Position numbers and translations under genes: made by a program. Of a stretch of DNA of 7,545 nucleotides, positions 4,561 through 7,545 are shown piece by piece. The stretch's first letter is position 1; the number at the start of each line of letters is the position of its first letter. Under the pieces are notes generated by a model. That model saw only the letters and a list, made by a program, of their open reading frames with translations, searched no databases and was not told the origin of the DNA. Source of the DNA: an uncultured cyanobacterium (GTDB lineage: Bacteria > Cyanobacteriota > Cyanobacteriia > PCC-6307 > Cyanobiaceae); contig CAIKWV010000634.1 in assembly GCA_903831165.1 (NCBI GenBank), forward strand, positions 1 through 7,545. Direction: 5' to 3'.

Positions 4561-5772
4561 TCACTCAGGCGGGGGGCCCAGGAGCTCACAAGGGCCGCTG
4601 CTCATCACGGTCAGGGCGAGTCGCCGGAGCCCCCGGAAGCGGCCCAGCAGGCCCAGGGCCAGGCGACGCAGCGGCAGCAGGGCCGGCGATCGGTTGGAGA
4701 AGATCCGCACCAGCAGATCGGTAGCCAGCAGGGTGAGCAGCAGATCGGGCCAGCGGCGGCGGCCGTAGGCAGCCCCCAGCTGGCGGGGGTCGAGTTCACC
4801 CCGGGCCGCCCGCCGCGCCAGCCGGTGCAGCACCGCCACATCGCGCCAGCAGAGATTGAGGCCCTGACCGCCGACCGGGTGGCAACGATGGGCGCTCTCG
4901 CCCACCAGCAGGGTGCCGCGGCGGTGCAGGCGACGGGCCAGCAACAGCTCAACCGGAAAGGCCCGCGCTGGCTCGAGCAGGCCATCGGGTTGGAAGCGAT
5001 CGGGCAGCACCCCCGCCAGGCGATCGAGGAAGGCGCTGTCCGGCAGGGCCTCAAGCTGGCGGCAGCGGTCCGTAGGCGCGCTCCAGACCAGCTGGAAGCG
5101 TTGCTCGCCCAGGGGCAACACGGCAAACGGCCCCTCGGGCCGCAACAGCTCCCAGGCCTGATCGTCCCGGCTCCCCCGCAGGCTCACCTCCGCCGTCAGG
5201 CAGGACTGGCGATAGGGCCGGCGCCAGCAGCCGATGCCAAGCCGTTGGCGGGCGGGGGAATCGGGGCCATCGGCCGCAATCTCCAGATCCAGCGGCGGGC
5301 CCGGCAGCCGCTGTGGGGGGGACAGCGGCTTGGCGCCGAGTTGAAGGCGGACGCCTGGCGCTTGCTGCAGACGTGCCAACAGGAGCCTCTGCAGTTGGTC
5401 GTGGCGTCCGATCCAGCCGATCGCGTTGGTGCAGGCCCCCAGCCGGGGCAGCAGATCCGTGAGCGCAAAGACCATCTGCTGCTCAGCACCCAGATCCCAG
5501 AGCTGGAGCTCATCGAAGCGGACCAACAACGGCTCGATCGCGCTCCACAGATCCAGCCGTTCCAGCAGCTCCCGGCTGGATTGGTTGAAGGCGTAGGCCC
5601 GGCGTCGCTGGCAGAGCTGCTCAGCGCTGAGGGGATCGCACAATTCCACGCTCCAGCCGGCATCGACCAGGGCCAGGGCGGCCAGGGCACCGGTCGGGCC
5701 GGCGCCGAGCACCCTGGCGTGCAGTCCACCGGCGGACGCCCGGCGGGCGAAACGGGCGGGGGCAGCGGACAC
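4561..5772 (-). CDS. UbiH/UbiF/Coq6-type FAD-dependent monooxygenase
   Basis: A flavoprotein hydroxylase of the class that hydroxylates aromatic rings in ubiquinone synthesis; in cyanobacteria such proteins are suspected of acting in quinone metabolism, but the substrate here is not known. Numbered from the TTG at 5808 (415 residues): FAD dinucleotide-binding VLGAGPTGALAALAL at 33-47, the ADGPDSP motif at 179-185 in the position of the family 'DG' motif, and the second FAD motif VGESAHRCHPVGGQGLNLCW at 302-321 with a conserved R-D-V behind it. The family motif usually starts GD; here it is GE. The C-terminus is basic and hydrophobic, as in membrane-associated members. I place the start at GTG 5772 (403 residues), because the TTG at 5808 and GTG at 5802 lie in the T tract of a terminator-like hairpin; neither is certain. 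DUF2949 follows closely, probably in the same operon. Confidence 0.85.
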   Translation of the reverse strand: MSAAPARFARRASAGGLHARVLGAGPTGALAALALVDAGWSVELCDPLSAEQLCQRRRAYAFNQSSRELLERLDLWSAIEPLLVRFDELQLWDLGAEQQMVFALTDLLPRLGACTNAIGWIGRHDQLQRLLLARLQQAPGVRLQLGAKPLSPPQRLPGPPLDLEIAADGPDSPARQRLGIGCWRRPYRQSCLTAEVSLRGSRDDQAWELLRPEGPFAVLPLGEQRFQLVWSAPTDRCRQLEALPDSAFLDRLAGVLPDRFQPDGLLEPARAFPVELLLARRLHRRGTLLVGESAHRCHPVGGQGLNLCWRDVAVLHRLARRAARGELDPRQLGAAYGRRRWPDLLLTLLATDLLVRIFSNRSPALLPLRRLALGLLGRFRGLRRLALTVMSSGPCELLGPPPE

Positions 5773-5799
5773 GGATGGGGCGGGAGCGAAGGACAGGGG

Positions 5800-5835
5800 C
5801 ACACACAAAACGCCGCAGCAGAGTCTGCTGCGGCG
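5800..5835 (-). terminator. Strong intrinsic terminator-like hairpin, minus strand
   Basis: Perfect 12-base arms CGCCGCAGCAGA (5811-5822) and TCTGCTGCGGCG (5824-5835) are separated by one base, so in RNA the stem is about 10 bp with a small loop. On the minus strand it is followed directly by TTTTGTGTGT (5810-5801), as in a rho-independent terminator; on the plus strand no T tract follows. It would end minus-strand transcripts coming from the 5836-6529 region. Its T tract overlaps the most upstream possible start codons of the UbiH-type gene, so it may alternatively work as an attenuator in that gene's leader. Confidence 0.7.
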
Positions 5836-6259
5836 CCATCAAAGGGGCCAAGGCGGGGGCAATGAAACCAAAGACCCAATCAATCCCAATTATTAGCCAG
5901 GGACCAACTGAAGACGAGTCCAATCAGACCGCAAGGGTCAGGACAGGTTTCAAGTCCACCCGCTGATTACACTTGCGTGATCGCCAGACTCAGGAGGCCT
6001 GATCGACAGCGATGCCTTTGACTAAAGCAGACCTACGACTTCGAAACTGATCAAAATTCGAGCCAGACTGAGCTCTGCAAAGAGTACCCAACCGGCATTC
6101 CAAAACTTGCTCGGAATAGATTCAGTGCAGAAGGTTGGGTGATCAGTCACCCAATGCCGAATATGGGACCGGAAGGTCACCAGACCATGGAGAGGAGCCG
6201 ATCTCGCCCCGACAGAAGGTCAGGCCAGGATCGACTCTGTTGCACCAAACCAGCCGGAT
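5836..6259. other. AT-richer gene-free gap of about 420 bases; possible small RNA
   Basis: No convincing reading frame is present and GC content falls well below the rest of the window, lowest around 5865-5900. The gap separates the HLIP gene from the UbiH-type gene. It contains the GGGTGA-N4-TCACCC palindrome (6137-6152), a small stem TCAGG-AGG-CCTGA near 5990-6002, and on the minus strand a TAATAAT element (about 5895-5889) that could be a -10 box. A minus-strand transcript starting just after that element would end at the terminator at 5811-5835 after about 80 bases. I tested by eye for tRNA, 4.5S, tmRNA and RNase P signatures and saw none. Confidence 0.5.
6135..6154. promoter_or_regulatory. 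Perfect inverted repeat TTGGGTGA-TCAG-TCACCCAA
   Basis: 8-base arms with a 4-base centre, 105 bases beyond the HLIP stop codon on the minus strand. No T tract follows on either strand, so it is a poor terminator. The inner 16 bases share both arms with the repeat at 3365-3380 upstream of apt, which suggests a common binding site or RNA element. Confidence 0.45.
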
Positions 6260-6529
6260 TCAGCCGATGCCGAGCAGGCCGCGGGTGAAAGCTTCGCCGC
6301 CCAGGGCGAACTCGGTGGCGAGCAGGGCGATGAAGCCGAGCATGGCCATGCGGCCGTTCAGCTTTTCGGCGCGAACGTGGAAGCCCCAGCCGCTCTCGGC
6401 GCTGACCACTTCCATGCGGGGCTCGGTGGCGAAGGCATTGAGGCGGCCGCCATCTTCGGTGGTGACGGTGGCGCCGCGGATGGTGGCGGAAGCGGCGGCA
6501 GAAGGAGCGGTGCTAGTGGCTTGAGCCAT
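6260..6529 (-). CDS. High-light-inducible protein (HLIP / one-helix chlorophyll-binding protein)
   Basis: An 89-residue protein with one membrane helix. The chlorophyll-binding motif is intact: [20 protein letters not shown] at 54-73, with the ExxNGR core at E55, N58 and R60, and the following Gly/Ala-rich helix. HLIPs sit in the thylakoid membrane, bind chlorophyll and carotenoid, protect photosystem assembly intermediates and are induced by strong light or nutrient stress. The N-terminal 50 residues are long for the family, Ala/Thr-rich at the start ([20 protein letters not shown]) and then hydrophilic; a [13 protein letters not shown] run precedes the helix. The start is ATG 6529-6527 with AAGG about eight bases upstream. 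Upstream on the minus strand lies GTTACAGT (6562-6555), which resembles one half of the HLR1 box bound by RpaB, but no good second half is present. Transcribed apart from its neighbours, to judge from the gaps on both sides. Confidence 0.93.
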   Translation of the reverse strand: MAQATSTAPSAAASATIRGATVTTEDGGRLNAFATEPRMEVVSAESGWGFHVRAEKLNGRMAMLGFIALLATEFALGGEAFTRGLLGIG

Positions 6530-6862
6530 GGAGAACCTTGCGGTGTGTGAAGGAACTGTAACGCATTGTTGCGGGCTTGGGCGGAATTGGTGGCTGCGCC
6601 CGGAAGGAGTCGCCCAGAACCCTTGCCAGCATTGGCCTGGCGTCCTGCTTGTGCGCCTGGACCCGGTCATGGAGTCCGCACCCGAGCGGCCGAACCAGGG
6701 GGTGATCGTCGTTCGAGGCGGCTGCAGTGGGCCCCTCAAGCCCCTCAGCCAGGCCATCTGTGGGGCGTCGGGTGTGGCGCCCCCCGGACGACAGGGTCAG
6801 CGAACAGCACCGGCAGGTCGCGTCCAGGCGCATGTCGTTGGAGGATTGCCGGCCCAGGCCCG
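6530..6862. other. Intergenic gap of about 330 bases upstream of the HLIP gene
   Basis: Open frames cross this stretch on both strands, but none has family resemblance, and the translations (Cys/His/Pro-rich mixtures) look like shadows. The part next to the HLIP gene probably holds its promoter: on the minus strand a TACAGT sequence near 6560-6555 could be a -10 box, about 25 bases before the start codon. I see no RNA gene or strong terminator; a GGCC-TG-GGCC stem (about 6849-6859) just past the 6863 stop is weak and has no T tract. Confidence 0.45.
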
Positions 6863-7513
6863 TCAACGCAGCCGCATCAGGCAGAGCTCCTCGAAGGCCG
6901 GCCGCAGCAGGAAGGGGTACTCCCCCACCCACATCTTCAACTGGGGCAACCAGGCGTCGGTGAGGGCGCCGATGCGCGAAAAATCCTTGCGCTCGCTCAG
7001 CACCAGGGTGCGAATCACCATGCCACGCCGGATCTTCTCGTGCTTTTTCTTGTCCAACGGGAAGCGCAGCTGGCCCAGGTAGCCGTCCTCGTCCTCCAGT
7101 TCCAGACACAGCCAGGTGCGGTGGTTCTCCACCAGCTCCAGGCGGCCGTCGTTGTTGGCCTGTTCGCGGCGATCCTCGACCACATCGCGGGTGAACAGAT
7201 CCGCCACCCGGCCCTCGAAGATCGCCGCCGCCGGATAGCGGCGCAGGGCCGCGTTCTTCTGGCCCGCCTCCAGGATCGGCCCCCAGAGGATGTAGAGCAG
7301 GAACACCACCCCGACCACCAGCATCACCGGGGCGAACTGGCTGTTCATCGACAGCGCCTGGCTGACCAGCAGGGTGATGACGCCGCCGATCAGGGAGATC
7401 AGCAGCCGCTGCAGCAACTTGCGCGGGTTGCCACTGCAGGCATTGAACTGGGGCCCCGTCGCCACCGCCGGAATCAGGCGGCTGAACTCCTGGGGTTTGA
7501 CCGGTATCAGCAT
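6863..7513 (-). CDS. Conserved cyanobacterial two-TM protein (often labelled phosphate ABC transporter permease)
   Basis: A 216-residue protein starting at ATG 7513-7511. It opens with MLIPVKPQEFSRLIPAVATG, typical of a family widespread in cyanobacteria, has two membrane helices (about 34-52 and 60-83) and then a soluble region of about 130 residues: YPAAAIFEGRVADLFTRDVV, ELVENHRTWLCLELEDEDGY and a basic loop DKKKHEKIRRGM, ending SRIGALTDAWLPQLKMWVGE and YPFLLRPAFEELCL. Database names for such proteins often say phosphate transporter permease, but two helices and a large soluble tail are not a PstA/PstC permease, and I would not keep that function. The likely arrangement is a membrane hairpin with a cytoplasmic domain. 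GGAGAG lies about 12 bases upstream. Another frame (7545 to a TGA at 7509-7507) overlaps the start by seven bases and may be the end of an upstream gene. Confidence 0.85.
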   Translation of the reverse strand: MLIPVKPQEFSRLIPAVATGPQFNACSGNPRKLLQRLLISLIGGVITLLVSQALSMNSQFAPVMLVVGVVFLLYILWGPILEAGQKNAALRRYPAAAIFEGRVADLFTRDVVEDRREQANNDGRLELVENHRTWLCLELEDEDGYLGQLRFPLDKKKHEKIRRGMVIRTLVLSERKDFSRIGALTDAWLPQLKMWVGEYPFLLRPAFEELCLMRLR

Positions 7514-7545
7514 CGCTTCAAGTGCTCTCCGAACAGGGTGCTCAT
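7507..7545 (-). CDS. Possible C-terminus of an upstream gene (partial)
   Basis: On the minus strand a frame entering from the right edge reads MSTLFGEHLKRC and stops at TGA 7509-7507, overlapping the next start by seven bases (ATG and TGA interleaved). Such overlaps are common between coupled genes, so this may be the tail of a gene outside the window. Twelve residues are too few to identify it; the frame may equally be chance. Confidence 0.2.
   Translation of the reverse strand: MSTLFGEHLKRC

Noticed and set aside
4825..5865. 346-residue plus-strand frame opposite the UbiH-type gene
   Set aside because: Gln/Gly/Ala-rich antisense shadow; the minus-strand protein has complete FAD-binding motifs.
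5937..5961. tRNA T-arm-like sequence (GGACAGGTTTCAAGTCC)
   Set aside because: The stem does not pair over five bases with a seven-base loop, and no acceptor, D or anticodon arm can be built around it.
6537..6562. RpaB HLR1 box upstream of the HLIP gene
   Set aside because: Only one half-site-like GTTACAGT is seen; the second half does not fit the consensus, so it is noted but not called.
6513..7109. 198-residue minus frame and 184-residue plus frame (6528-7082) around the HLIP upstream gap
   Set aside because: Both overlap well-supported genes in another frame, show low-quality composition and resemble no family.

Overview
The window looks like chromosomal DNA from a high-GC unicellular cyanobacterium of the Cyanobium / Synechococcus type. 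The evidence is the high GC content and a set of families largely or wholly cyanobacterial: a DUF3038 + DUF4335 pair, a DUF2949 protein, a high-light-inducible (HLIP) chlorophyll-binding protein, a short TspO-like membrane protein and a two-TM protein usually labelled 'phosphate ABC transporter permease'. Family names come from memory and motif recognition only; no search was run.

Layout from left to right. 1-85 (-): first codons of a gene that leaves the window, resembling the N-terminus of the aminoglycoside-phosphotransferase/ATP-binding (AAA) family. 164-616 (-): TspO/MBR-like membrane protein whose stop codon lies in a 23-bp tandem duplication. 617-1021: no convincing gene. 1022-1555 (-): unrecognised protein with convincing codon usage and a doubtful C-terminus. 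1622-1735 (+): tiny Trp-rich one-helix membrane protein. 1784-2023 (-): 79-residue unrecognised protein. 2140-2739 (-): DUF4335. 2799-3224 and further upstream (-): DUF3038, with no normal start codon in its open frame. 3425-4294 (+): adenine phosphoribosyltransferase (apt). 4311-4526 (-): DUF2949. 4561 to about 5772 (-): UbiH/Coq6-type FAD hydroxylase. 5811-5835: strong minus-strand terminator-like hairpin. 5836-6259: AT-richer gene-free gap. 6260-6529 (-): HLIP. 6530-6862: gap. 6863-7513 (-): two-TM cyanobacterial protein.

Most genes are on the minus strand; apt and the tiny ORF are the exceptions. The genes are mostly housekeeping or membrane functions (purine salvage, quinone-type hydroxylation, photoprotection) with short spacings, and no mobile element or defence island is visible.

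The outstanding feature is inside apt. The enzyme is complete, with all its usual motifs, but a 110-residue in-frame block has been inserted between the flexible-loop region and the PRPP-binding motif. The block reads as one complete Calx-beta-like repeat of the kind found in tandem in giant cyanobacterial surface proteins. A cytosolic salvage enzyme carrying a module from an extracellular adhesin is unexpected and is the best candidate here for something undescribed. Secondary points are the missing start codon of the DUF3038 gene, a shared GGGTGA-N4-TCACCC palindrome at two places, and a possible small RNA ending at the 5811-5835 terminator.
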